From Anisodus tanguticus (lineage: Eukaryota > Streptophyta > Magnoliopsida > Solanales > Solanaceae), in the NCBI GenBank assembly GCA_034509755.1, contig CM067545.1, positions 44,075,062 to 44,139,061 on the forward strand: a DNA stretch of 64,000 bases. Direction: 5' to 3'. Position numbers and translations under genes: made by a program. This document shows, piece after piece, positions 46,791 to 58,520 of the stretch; position 1 is the stretch's first letter, and each line of letters starts with the position of its first letter. The notes below the pieces were generated by a model, which was given only the letters and a program-made list of their open reading frames with translations, did no database searches and had not been told where the DNA came from.

Positions 46791-49700
46791 ATGGCATACT
46801 GTCGACAACGGGATTTTATGTTCTGTGAAATGTGTGGAACAATGCTTACTTTTGATTCCCCTAAGTATGCTCGCTGTCTCCATTGCAAATTCAAGAAACG
46901 CGTCAAAGGTTTCCTCTTTTCTCTTTCTTAAACTTCACTTGTCTGTATGATTCCTTAATTCTTACTAACATGTTAAATTAATGGATTGACAAGCTAATGT
47001 AGCATATGCCTTGCTATAACTTTCTTGCCCAATTTTTATTTGTTTAGTTAGTCCATATTTGTGGCATGGACTGTCAAACTGCTGTGCGGAATTGAGCTAC
47101 TAGACATTGTTTTAGAGTAAATACTTTATGTCCTTCACTCTGAGGAAAAGAAGCACTGTACATATATCAAACCTTAGAAATTGTTAATAGCATCTTTTAA
47201 ATGAAAGTGGCAGGGGTTGCCCGAATTTGTTGAAGGGGATTCATAAAAAGGCAAAGTAGCAGTGCTAATCCTCTTAAACCTTGCTCTAGAGATATTTCTT
47301 GTATCAAAGGTGTTAAATAACATATATACACCTAGACAAACATATGTTAAGAGCCCGTTTGGATTAGCTGATTGTAAATAGCTGATAAGGGGACTGAACA
47401 ACAGTGCACAAAGACAAGATTCAAAGGGGCAGAAGAGTTGAAAGGTCTTGTCACTTTTGATGTTAAATTCAAGAACAAAGGGGATATAAACAAGGGGAGG
47501 TGTACCATTCCTGTTACTTGATGCAATTCAAATTGGTAACTGGTAAAATGGAATGTAAGGGGACTGAACAACAGGGACAAAAGAAGATTAGTAAGCAGTT
47601 TAGTATTTGAATGGAAAGAAGATATCATTTGCTTTCAGGAAATGAAAATTGAGGGTGACTTTACAGAATTGGTGAAACAAATTTGGGGAGGATGATGGAT
47701 TAGATTTGCTTGTTTGGAGGCCAGTGGAACAAGGAGGGTGGGGGAGGGGAAAGGAGGGATTTCGTTGATGTGAGATAAAAGATTATGGAAGCTTACACTC
47801 TGACTTGTAATTTTGAAGCACAACTACAAAAATATTCATGCCATATCACAAGAGTATATGCTCCTAACACTTATACTGAAAGGAGGTTGGTGTGGGGCCA
47901 TGGACTGTATTTGGTGATTTTAATGCACCAGATTTATATCAGAGAAGAGAAATTGCAACAGAAGAACAAGGAAAATGAAGGAATTTTCTTATTTCATAGA
48001 AGACATGAATCTAATTGACCTACAACTTGAGGATGCAACTTACACTTGGTTTAAAGGAGACAATCAAGAGATAGCCTCTAGAATTGATATGATGTTAATA
48101 TAAGAAGTATTTGATAACTACTTCGGCAACGTAAAACAGATTCTTATTCAAAGGTTGATGTCAGACCATATTCCAGTTGCTTTACAAGGGGGTTCTTGGA
48201 ATAAGAACAAGAGTTATTTTAAATTTGAAATCCGGTGGTTAAACTCGGAAAGTTTTGTAGACAGAATCAGGTATTGGTGGAACTCTGTCAATTTCACAAG
48301 CAAAGTAGACTATGTTCTAGCATGTAAACTAAAAGCCCTAAAAGCTAAGCTCAAGACTTAGAGCAGAAATGAGAATGAAAGTTTGGGATCTCAAAAAAGT
48401 TTGCTAGGGCAGTTGGCTGACCTAGATGCAGTAATGGAAGAAAGAGTACTAACAGAAGATGAATCAGTCAAGAAGACAACATTACTTATGGAGTATGAAG
48501 AGTTGCTCAAGAATGATGAAATATCATAGAGACAAAAATTAAGGTCTGTATGGTTAAAGGAATGGGACAATAACAACAAGTTCTTTCATAAAATAGCAAA
48601 TGCACACAAAAGATATAACAATATTGACCAGTTTGTGATTCAGGGAGAAACAATTGAGGAGCCAGCTAGAATTGAAGAAGAGGTCATAGAATTCTATCAG
48701 AAGTTATATACAGAAACCACACATTGGAGGCCTACTTGCAATTACACAAATTGTCCGACAATATCAGAGGAGGAAAAAGAGTTTCTACAAGGAAGTTTTG
48801 AAGAAAGTGAAGTGTTGAGGTGTTTAAAATTATGGGCCCAGATGGATTCACAATGGGTTTCTTCATCAAATGTCGGGAAGTTCTGAAGTAGGATATCATG
48901 GATACTTTTCATAATTTCCATGAATAAGAAGTCTTTGAGAAAAGTTTTAATGCAACATTCATAGCCCTCATTCCAAAAAAAAAAGGTGTCAAGGAATTAA
49001 GGGACTTCATGCCTATTATTTTGATCGGAGCGTCTATAAAATATTCTCCAAAGTGTTGACGGAGAGAATGAAAGGTGTATTGCAAAACTAGTGAATTCTC
49101 AGCAGATGACTTTCATTAAAAGTAGACAAATTCTGGATGTTATTCTGGTAGCCAATCAAGCTGTAGATTCCAGGCTCAAGCAAAAGAAACCTAGAATCCT
49201 TTGCAAGTTAGACATAGAAAAAGCATATGATCATGTAATCTGGAAGTACTTACTAAAGGTATTTGAGACGATGGGTTTTGGGGAAAAATGGATTCAGTGG
49301 ATCGGATTTTGCATATCCACTGTCAGCTTTTCAGTTTTGATTAATGATTCTCCAACTGTTTTTTTTAAAGCATAGAGAGGCCTGAGACAAGGTGATCCGT
49401 TGTCACCTTTTCTATTTCTAATTGCCATGGAAGGTTTAACCAACATGATCTAGACAGCCAAGGTGAATGGATGGATTAATGGTATGATGTGGCTAGAGCT
49501 GTCAATTAAAGTCCGGAGGTGACACACCTCCAATATGCAGATGCCACACTCATCTTTTTTGATGCTGAAGGAGAACAATTAAGATTTCTAAGGATGATTG
49601 TGGTTCTATTTGAAGGGATTTATGGGCTGCACATTAATTGGAGGAAGAGCTTCTTGTATCTTATTAATGAAGTTACAAACATGAATTTGTTGGCAGCACA

Positions 49701-52700
49701 CTAGGTGGTGAAGTTGGTACTCTGCGACTATCTACTTGGGAATGCCTCTGGGAGCTAAATCAAATTCAACAGAAATCTGGAACAATGTGATAGAGAAGTG
49801 TGAGAAGAAGCTGGCCAGATGGAAGAGTCAATACCTGTCCTTGGGGAAGAGTGACTCTCATTAATTCTATTCTTGATGCCCTTTCAACATACATGATGTC
49901 CTTTTTTCCTATTCCATCAGGGATTATCAATAGGTTGGACATCATCAGGAGGAAATTCTCATGGCAAGGGAATAAAGAAAGAAAAGGATTCCATTTGGTA
50001 AAGTGGAAAGTGGTGATTACTGACAAGAAGATTGGGGGAATGAGAATAAAGAATATGAAGTTGCAGAGCAAGGCACTCAGAATGAAGTAGTTATGGAAGT
50101 ATGCTAATGAAAATCAACTATTATAGAGGAAAGTTATTAATGCAAAATATGAAGAGGATAGTTGGATGACAAAGGAGGTTACTACACCATATCGAGTTAT
50201 TTTTTTAAATTCATAAGAACTTTATGGAGTGAAGTTAAGAACAATTTCAAGATCAGAGTAGTTGATGGGAACAAAACTAGATTCTAGAAGGATAAATGGC
50301 ATGAGGATGGTATTCTAGAAGGAATATTTCCAGAAATTTACAACATAGTACTAGATCAACAATGGACTGTGACAGAGTTGTGGTCACCTCAAGGTTGAAA
50401 TTTCACTTTTAGAAGACATCTCAGTGATTGGAAAATACAAAGAGTAGTTGAGTTTTTCAACACTGGAACAATTCAATGGACTTCAGGTAGGAGAGGATGT
50501 TTTTTGGTGGTTGGGAAACAACAAAGGAGTGTTTAAAGTTAGTGCAGCCTGGATCAATCTTTTTTTTTGTATGCAACCTGGATCAATCAAACCAACAGAT
50601 AGCCAATTGGCCTTGGAAGCACGTCTGGAGAACTAAGACTCCACACAAAGTATCCTTCTTTGTGTGGCTTCTATCTAAAGAAGCAGTTTTGACACAAGAT
50701 AATCTGATGAAAAGGGAGATAATTTTGTGCTCCAGATGTTTTCTATGTGGAGAAACAACAGAGACAGTTAACCATTTGTTTCTTCACTGCAAGTTTACTC
50801 AACAACTTTGGAGAATATTCTTAAAGGTATATCTTGGACCATACCCGGAAAGATCTTAGAGGCTCTAAAGAGTTGGGAGGAGGCAGGCTCATAGTCAAAG
50901 AATAGGAACAGATGGAGGATTTTCCCCGCCAACATATGGTGGACAGTTTGGATGGAGAGAAACTCTCGATGTTTTGGTAGCATAGAAAATGGAGTGCAGA
51001 AGGTCAAGTTGAATTGTATATTACTACTTTGTTTTTGGTGTAATCAGGTTTACTCAGATGATACTGTTACTATCATTGATGTTTTAGATTCAATATAGGC
51101 ACAAAACAACAGTCCTAGTACTTTTGTAGATATGGTTTCAGTACAACCTATGTACTGTTTTGCTCATATGATATAAAATACAGTTACCCGTTTCAAAAAT
51201 AAATAGCCGATAAGTTTTATGTGAAAAATATTTTTAAGTGCTAAAACTGATTTTAAGCAGTTACATGTTTGGATAGAAGTGCTGGGAAACTGTTAATAAG
51301 CAATTGATGTGTTTCGTAAAATGTGCTGATAAGCTGCTCTTTTGTTAGAATGACTGCAACATCCTTGAATTTTTTGCGAAAAATATAAACTTAAAAGTAT
51401 CTGTGTAAAGAAAGATGGACAAATTCAGAATCAAGAGGAAGTTAGGAGCTTTGTTCTGGGAAGATATTTTGAGAATTAGAAGAATATTAAGGATAAAATA
51501 GTAAAATACTTGTTACTTATAATCTTAAAAGCCATAAGTTACCAACGAATGATTTTTGGCTGATTTTGGCTTCTAAGCACTTTGGTGTTTACCAAATGCG
51601 AGTGCTTATAAGCAAGTTTGACCTGCTTATAAGCTTAGCCAAACATCCTCTTAATTACTTCTCTAAAAACTGAAAAATTTACACAAAGGGTATTCAGTTA
51701 AACTCCTTTCTTACCATGTAAATCCACCAAATGGATGGTGATGTACAGGTCAGGTTGTTCCATACCTTGAATAATTCCAGCAAATAGCTTGTTACAGCCC
51801 ACAAAAAATAGGTGCCCAGTAAACCTGTTCAACATGGATGGAGTAGATGGGCTCATACAAAGTGTTGAAGCGTGAATCAGAACCTCTACCTCAGCCTAGG
51901 CATCTCTTTGGTACTGTCAAAAGCATGTTATTTCTTTGTGATTTGAGGATGTCTTTAGAGAGGCGAATACAGTGAAGTTGATACCTTTTGGTTAAATGGT
52001 TTGTCCAAGGTTCTGTTTTATTTCCTATTTCTAGGTACAGGTGTCTGCAAGTTGTTACCTGTTGATATAGTGGTTGTACTTGTAAAATTTAAGGTTAGTT
52101 TGCTAGGATCGTTCTCATCAGCTATTTTGTTTCTTCCATGGGCAGAACGCCTCGGAAGTTGAGATAAGTCACCTACTATAGCTTTTTAACTGAATTCTTT
52201 TGTTGGCATATATGATATACTCTATAAATAGATAGAGACTACATGTGGACTTCTGGAAAGACACAATAGGTTGAATAATGCTTTCATAATGATAATGAAT
52301 CATATGTATATGTATAGTTCTTTGAAATGAAGTATTTGTGAGATTGACTCGTGTGTTTTCATCCAACAAAACGGACTCATTGTATGTTTTCTCTTTCTTT
52401 TCACCGAAATTAAATATTCTATTATTGACTACAATTGTTTCTCTTGTTTGATTTTTCTAGAGATTGCTGGAAACGAGATACAGTATACTGTTTCTGCTGA
52501 GGTACGCTTTAATGCATGTATAGAGATGGGATGAGAAGTTAATTGTAATCAGGCTAGTCTCTAAAGAAGCTGTTGGAAAAGTTTTTAACTCAATGATATT
52601 CTGGTTTTTAGAGTTCGGGGAATGTTTGTCCCATTGTTTCTTTCAAATATAAGTTTGCGCAACTGAAAAAACATGTAGTGGAAAGTCCACATCATACTCG

Positions 52701-55633
52701 GCATAGTCATGTAGTAGTTCAAGTATTCCATTTGATCTTAAGAGGTGAAGGAGTATGACGTGGAATTGATTGTCTGACCATCTCCACCTACAGTAGTTTC
52801 AGTTATGGTCTTGACAAGAACGGTGCTCATCTGTTTGAGGATATGAAAAACTGCCTTCAAGTGTTACTTGCTAATAATTTACCCATCAGATTCTCTTTCT
52901 TAAGTTGCCTCTACTCACTGGGTGTCAAGTGATTGAGAATACTTTTTGTGTCAATGTTAGCAAAGTAACGTAATCATGTGCGTTGTCTATAACACCTACC
53001 CAAAGTTTTAAGCCAAACGCCTAAGAAAATCATCCAAAAATTAAAAGAAAAGAAAGAGAAAAGTAGATCAACACACTCGCCTAAGCTTGAATTTCTGGGG
53101 TTTACTTTAGCGAGGAATTGAAGTTCGCTGTAAAACTGGGGTACACTGTGCTCCCAATGAAAGGATACCTCTTTGAGAAGGGGGAGGGAAATCCATTTAA
53201 AGAATTTTCTGCGAGTGAAAACCCTCAAAAAAATGCGAAGCGATCCTTATGCTCAATTAGTTGAGGACGCACAACAAAAAAACTCCAACTTGAAGACTAA
53301 ACAATTATACAATAGAAAAGACCATCTATTGTTTAAGAAGGCATCTGCTCTTCTTGTCGCCTCCAATTTCATAGTTTTTGCTAAAATCTTCTAGTGTTCC
53401 TTGTTCTTCCCTCTACTCTCGTCACTTAGCTTTGTTAATAATTTGGATACCACCCACAACTTTCCTCCTATCTCATCATGTTTTGTCTAACAGTTGTTTT
53501 CCATATCTCTCCTTCATTATTGTTGCTTAAATTGTACTAATTCTTTATAGTACTCAAAAGTCCCCAATACTTTATAGGAATGCCCATTAGGATTCAAGTT
53601 GCTTCCCCCTTTCCATTTCCATCTATATTCTAGTTGTAACTCTAAACTTCAGTGTTTCATTTAAAGGGTTTCCGTGGGTACATTGGACTACCGAGAGTTG
53701 GTTTGAGTTCTAAGGTTATGTTTTTGAGTGCTTGTTACTGGGGCTAGTCAATTCTTTTGCTAGAGTGGTCATTTCCTCAGTGTTTCTTTTGGATGTTGAC
53801 TTTCAGCTCATAAACTCATTTTGAATCCTAGTAATAGTAATGGTTCTGGACACTTGCTACATAAAAAGCATGCTACTCCATTTTGAGGAATGGATCATTT
53901 AACTCGTGTTATGCATTAGTAGTTTCTTAGTAGTGAATGATAAGCTACGTAGCATTACTACTCTTCTAGTTTCTTGGCATTTTGACTCATTGAATTCCGT
54001 GGAAAATGATGGGAAGACCTTAAATTGTAAAAGGGATGTTAAAGAAAGGAGGTCTTAGAGTTCACCTGCTGAATAATTGCTAGCATATCAGGAGAGTGTA
54101 TTTGCATATTTTCCCAATGGATTTGAGGTGTCATATGTTGGAGTAGAATGTATGTTGAGGATTCATATAGTTGACTCCAACTAGTTTGGGATTGAGGCGT
54201 GGTTGTTCATGTGGGATGGTTTGTCAATTTCCAGGAAATTCTGTACTTATAAGCAGTCAGAGTGAGGATTGTGTTAAGTTCACCCTATTTCTTATTTTTT
54301 AAAATGTTCACCCTGTTACAACAAGAACGACATTGAAGGTATTTGTAGCCTATTTCAGTTGGGGGTGCGCGGTAGGGATGACCGGGTGAGTATGGAGTAT
54401 GATAATCTATAAGAGTGGTTACTTGACTAAAAACGTTAGGAGAACTCCAACATACTTGTGTACTTGCATCTCTAACTGTTTTGGGGATGTTTTACATATG
54501 GCATCACCTCATTCTCACCAAAATAAGCTCATTTTTCTACGGATTGTGTTATCTTTAATGATTTAGTATACAACAACATACCCAGTGTAGTCCCACAAGT
54601 GGGGCTTTAATGGTTTAGTATATTAGAAATTTTTTCTCTAGTCACTGAAATTGTGTGCATACTCCGAATAGCCTCCGAAAATGCAAGCCAACTTCCTTTA
54701 TCATTGTGTGGATGAAGAATAACTTTATGGGGAACATTAGATGGAAGATTAAGAATGCAAAATACTTGGAGCAAAAAACTTTTTTAGTAGGCGTTTGGCC
54801 GTCGATTCTAAATATTTTCCCTTTATTTGGAATTTATGGAGTTGGAGTTGAAGATGGAGTTGTGTTCGGTTATACTTTTTGCAAAGAATATTTGGAATAA
54901 TGTTCATTCTTTCAATTTCAAAAGTGAAAAGTGAGTCGGAAAACAGGTTATAAGCTGTTTTTCAAATTTGAAATACAACTTCAAATTAAACTTGGAATTT
55001 TCATGGCCCAACACTGATTTTCAAAAACTGAGAAAGTTATAAGCTGATTTTCAAAAAAGGGAGAAGTTATTCTGGAAAAAAGTGAATAATTTTTATGGCC
55101 AAACCAGTCCTTAGACTTTAGAGTATTTTCGATATACTAATGCCTTGGGAAAAATTCTGGATGGCACGAAGCCTGTCTATGTTCTTTGTCATTTTTTTGC
55201 TGACATGTCTTCTGAGCATATAATAGTTGTTTTTGTAGGCTATTAGAAGGGAGTTGGGCATATCTTCATTTGATGATCTTGAAGAAGAGAAGGAACTAAA
55301 GCAAATGGTTAGTGCAATTTGCAGTATCCAATAACATGCCTTGTGTTTGCATGTTCTTTTGTTAAAATGGTTGTTCTTTATGGTTTTACAGGATTATAAT
55401 GCAAAATGTAAAGGTTGTCAGCATTTAGGCATGTCATACATAGCCAGACAGGTAAATCTTCCTTTGCGTTTGTTCGTATTCTTCCCGGATCTTTGCCTTT
55501 TGCTGCCTAGCCTTTCATGTTATCCAATTCTAACACATCTTGCTTCTCTGAACAGATTAGATCCGCTGATGAAGGGCAAACTATCTTCTATACGTGCCTT
55601 GTTTGTGGAAATAAACAAACTGAGAACTCATGA
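46791..55633 (+). CDS. RPA12: DNA-directed RNA polymerase I subunit RPA12
   Basis: A small subunit of nucleolar RNA polymerase I, needed for RNA cleavage and proofreading during rRNA synthesis. Exons are 46791-46908, 52461-52501, 55239-55307, 55392-55451 and 55556-55633; all introns are GT-AG, phases agree and the product is 121 aa, the plant family length. An N-terminal zinc ribbon has C-E-M-C-G-T-M-L (about residues 12-19) and C-L-H-C. The linker has I-Q-Y-T-V-S-A-E. The C-terminal TFIIS-like ribbon has C-K-G-C, the hallmark R-S-A-D-E-G-Q-T with the acidic D-E pair that reaches the active site, and C-L-V-C. It could only be confused with RPB9 or RPC11, but the length and R-S-A-D-E-G-Q-T context favour RPA12. 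Intron 1 is 5.55 kb because of a MITE that itself contains a LINE; intron 2 (2.7 kb) holds a MITE and a short retroposed tail. No coding break was seen. Confidence 0.94.
47540..48160 (+). pseudogene. L1 endonuclease remnant
   Basis: Broken frames encode W-N-V-R-G-L-N-type sequence near 47548, then C-F-Q-E-M-K-I near 47632 (catalytic Glu present). A late segment I-D-L-Q-L-E-D-A-T-Y-T-W-F is near 48017 and S-R-I-D-M-M-L near 48078. S-D-H-I-P-V (48162) carries the catalytic Asp-His pair. At least three frameshifts occur. Confidence 0.75.
49091..49720 (+). pseudogene. L1 reverse transcriptase remnant
   Basis: Frames show Q-M-T-F-I-K-S-R-Q-I-L-D (49103), K-L-D-I-E-K-A-Y-D-H-V-I-W (49204, first catalytic Asp), then a stop at 49372, L-R-Q-G-D-P-L-S-P-F-L-F (49383), and L-Q-Y-A-D-A-T-L (49524). 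The catalytic Y-A-D-D box is Y-A-D-A, so the enzyme is dead. Confidence 0.85.
50497..50860 (+). pseudogene. L1 C-terminal zinc-binding (zf-RVT) remnant
   Basis: The 120-codon frame shows W-x-T-K-T-P-H-K-V-S-F-F-V-W, C-S-R-C-F-L-C and H-L-F-L-H-C, the CxxC...H...C zinc module found at the end of plant L1 proteins. Confidence 0.85.
54571..54605 (-). mobile_element. 35-bp retroposed RTE/SINE 3' tail in RPA12 intron 2
   Basis: On the + strand CAACAACATACCCAGTGTAG begins this insert and CAAGTGGGGC ends it. It matches the extreme 3' tail of RTE LINE 1 (37233 onward). It is flanked by 17-bp target duplications (54554-54570 and 54606-54622, one mismatch, containing TTTAGTATA). Confidence 0.8.
54788..55113. 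mobile_element. MITE in RPA12 intron 2
   Basis: About 325 bp, AT-rich, with inverted ends TAGGCGTTTGGCC (54788-54800) and TATGGCCAAACCAGTCCTTA (55094-55113). Internal repeats of TTATAAGCTG and TTTTCAAA occur. The ends are typical of a plant hAT-like non-autonomous element. Confidence 0.65.
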
Positions 55634-57147
55634 AAACGCAGTTCTGCACGTTTCCATGGTGAATGGGTTGTTGTTAGTGTCTGCTGGTCCTTCGAATTTT
55701 CTTGAGCTCTTATAGTATTATTGCCTATATGCATGGAAACACATGTAAAACTCCTACATTGACTAGGAGTTCTGGAAATAGGATCTTAGTTTTTCGAGCT
55801 CCAATATTGGGGCCAATACAATCTTTGTAGGTTAATTTGCAACAACAATATGAGAAAATAGTTGAGAACAAAAGTGAAATGACATGCATAGAATTCTTCT
55901 ATGAATCGCTGCTTGCAAAGCTTCAAAAATGCCCCCACTCTACATGTCTTGCATCTATGGTACACCCTTAAACCTGATTGTTTGCTGCATCTTCTAGCTT
56001 GTTATTGGGGCGTTCACACGCCCAATTGGCGTTGCACTATTGCCTTGGCTCCGTGCACGCCACAAGAAAATAAATTCAAATATCTGTGGTGGTAATTAAG
56101 TTCTGTCTTTAGTCTACCGATAGGTGTAAATATTTGAGATTTTAACCCTCATCCTTCCTCTATATCCACCTGACACTTTTTTTCTGTTTCTTTTGGTACC
56201 ACCTTTCTACACTTATCTTGACAAAATATGTATTGATAGAATGAAAATGATATCCCTACTACAAGGTTCTATTTTATTGAGTGTTATATTAATTTAGTGT
56301 TCACTTATAGATCATGCATAATTACATCTGAGATTTGTTCCGGATTTGCACTTATATTTTACGGGGGTCTTACTACCCCTGAATTACTCTAAAATGCCCT
56401 CATCAGGAGAACTGTATTTGTGTTAAATGTGGCAATGCACTCTCTTGACACTTGTATTTACCGCTTAAATAGTTTGTTCCCCACTTTCTTTTACCTACTT
56501 CCTTTATTTTCTTCATCCACCATCCATGACTGCTCACATTGCTGAATCCATTGCAGCTTCTATTCTCTCTTTCTCCATCTCTGCAAATACACTTCCTATG
56601 CCATATCATTGTTATATATTGTGCTTAATTTCATGTGTTATATAGGTCTGTAAGAATTGGTTTTCACATTCTTGAGATTGTGGAAAATCAAATGCACTGG
56701 TAAAAATTAGTAGTCCTTGTATGAATCTAGCTTTGTCCCATAACTTCCAATCTTTGGCCATTTTTGAGTTTGCACAAAGATGGAAAAAGGAAAAGAGAAG
56801 ATTTTTGGCTTTAAATTATATTACAGTAATCTTTAAATAATGGCTTTGGACTAAATTCTTACACTTGAATGATCTTCAATATAGATTTGTGCTTTTGATT
56901 TTTGAGTATCTTCGTAGAGTTGGGTGTTAAAAGGCTATGTTGTGTGTGTCGGATCCTCCAGTAGTGCATTTCTTGAGTATCCTACATAGGTGCGGGAGCA
57001 GTTTGGAGTGTCCGGGCAACATAGTTAAAATATGCTCTGTTGGCTGCAGTGGGGTTTTGGCCTGTGGCGTTTCTCCAGCAGAAGTGGGTGGTTATTTGTG
57101 AAATTGGGTGTGGCTTTCTGGTATATACTTCTCTTTTAAGGCGAGTT
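55634..57147. other. 3' flank of RPA12; no gene
   Basis: The first few hundred bases are probably 3' UTR. CGGATCCTCC with ACATAGGTGCGGGAGC at 56949-57000 looks like a fragment of a common Solanaceae repeat. No coding region is supported. Confidence 0.5.
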
Positions 57148-58520
57148 ATGTGGAGTTCATTTTTTAGTTGCCATTTCTGAAGCCAAGTACTGCCAAATTT
57201 TTAGTGTTATTGCGACATTCAAATGACTCCCCTTTAGATGCTGTGTCTAGTGTCCATGTATGTATGGGTTCTGGCAATGTTTCAAGAGTTCTTGAACTAT
57301 AACATGATAATTAACCTTTAGTGAAGTAGGAATGAATTCAGATTAGAATTATAAAGTCTTTGTCAAAAGCTATTCAATAGTGTCTTTTACCCCGGAATTA
57401 GTTTGAATGAAGAGCGCAAAAGGTGACAGTTTCTTGACTCAGTCAGTCAGAACCACAGGCCTTCACCATACATGATGCAACTGTACTTGGTGGTGAGGAG
57501 GGCCTCAAGGTGCCAACTTTCTGGGATCATTCTTTAGCTGATAATCGAAGTTATTAACTGACTGTTTTATTTTATTGAAGTATATGCAAACTAGGATTCA
57601 TGTTCAAAATGCTTGAAAATCTTGTATAATTTTCATGTATACTTTGTGCTGTATATTGTTGGAATTAAATGTTACACCCCTGTTTATCACTGACCTCAAT
57701 GAAGCATCATGTATATACTATGCAACGTGTAGTAAAAAACAGTCTGGGCCATTCCCTTTGGCCTCCTTGTTAGTATTTTATAACAGCTGTATCGGGGCCA
57801 GTTTTCCCTGGGTACCTGCTAATTTGCCATCAACACAAATAATGGGTAATTTTGCTAAATTACATACTAAGGTTTAGGCAGATCGGAAAAATCACCCACA
57901 CATTTTTGTTTATACTAAATTTGAACTCTAGTCTTTCATGATTTTCACTGATTTCATTAACCATTACGCCACATCCTTGAGTGCGGTCCACCTGGCCTCT
58001 TTTCCACTTTTAACTGTCTTGAGCAATATAATTGAATAATGCATACGCTATAATAGGATTTTGATAAAATATTGTGACGCTCTTGGACCCACTACATTCA
58101 CTATTCTGAAGGACTATGTAAATGGTTTAAAGCATATCCTGTGGGAGATACATGCACCCATTGAATTGCAACTTGTGTTATGTTTCTGAATCTTGAGGTC
58201 GATTTGCTTATGTAATTGTTGTGAATCATCTTCATGTGACTTAGTCTAGTAGTACCAAGTACATCCAATGGCATCAATTTGTGTACTTGTTTTGATGTTT
58301 TATATCTTCGGTGTTTATACCAAAGTGAAATGTGAATTAGTTAACAAGAGCTAAGTAATAAAAGTTCATGTAAATATATATTTATTGGGTAGTAACACCA
58401 ATAGGCCATCAAGTTTTGACTATATTTCATAGTTAAAGTTAGCACATTTAGCAAGAGAGCATTTTAGGAACTATACGTAAGATCCAAACAGAGGACCAAG
58501 TCTCTTTTACCTTTCTGGAA
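57148..58520 (+). repeat. Dispersed duplicated unit, copy 2
   Basis: The shorter partner of 42690-45030, same orientation, about 14.4 kb downstream. Order of the shared blocks is conserved. The ends match at TTAGTTGCCATTTCTGA (57165) and TACCTTTCTGGAAA (58509). Confidence 0.8.

Larger units (their letters stand above)
47390..51200 (+). mobile_element. L1-type LINE in RPA12 intron 1
   Basis: A non-LTR element on the + strand, with endonuclease, RT and C-terminal zinc domain in L1 order. Target duplications AAATAGCTGATAAG (47376-47389) and AAATAGCCGATAAG (51201-51214) differ by one base. Its 3' end is TTTCAAAAAT, a short A-rich tail. A stretch starting AAGGGGACTGAACAACAG occurs twice, at 47388 and 47556, so the 5' part carries an internal partial duplication. 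Many stops are present. Confidence 0.87.
47350..51651. mobile_element. MITE in RPA12 intron 1, split by an L1 LINE
   Basis: Terminal inverted repeats: GAGCCCGTTTGGATTAGCT at the left (47351) and, at the right, AGCTTAGCCAAACATCCTC (51632-51650), whose complement is GAGGATGTTTGGCTAAGCT. TTA or TAA lies outside both ends, which would fit a PIF/Harbinger-type target. Excluding the LINE it is about 490 bp and has no coding capacity. Confidence 0.65.

Noticed and set aside
53173..53394. 73-codon basic frame in RPA12 intron 2, considered as a transposon polyprotein piece
   Set aside because: Some resemblance to a retroelement linker, but no catalytic motif or neighbouring domain supports it.
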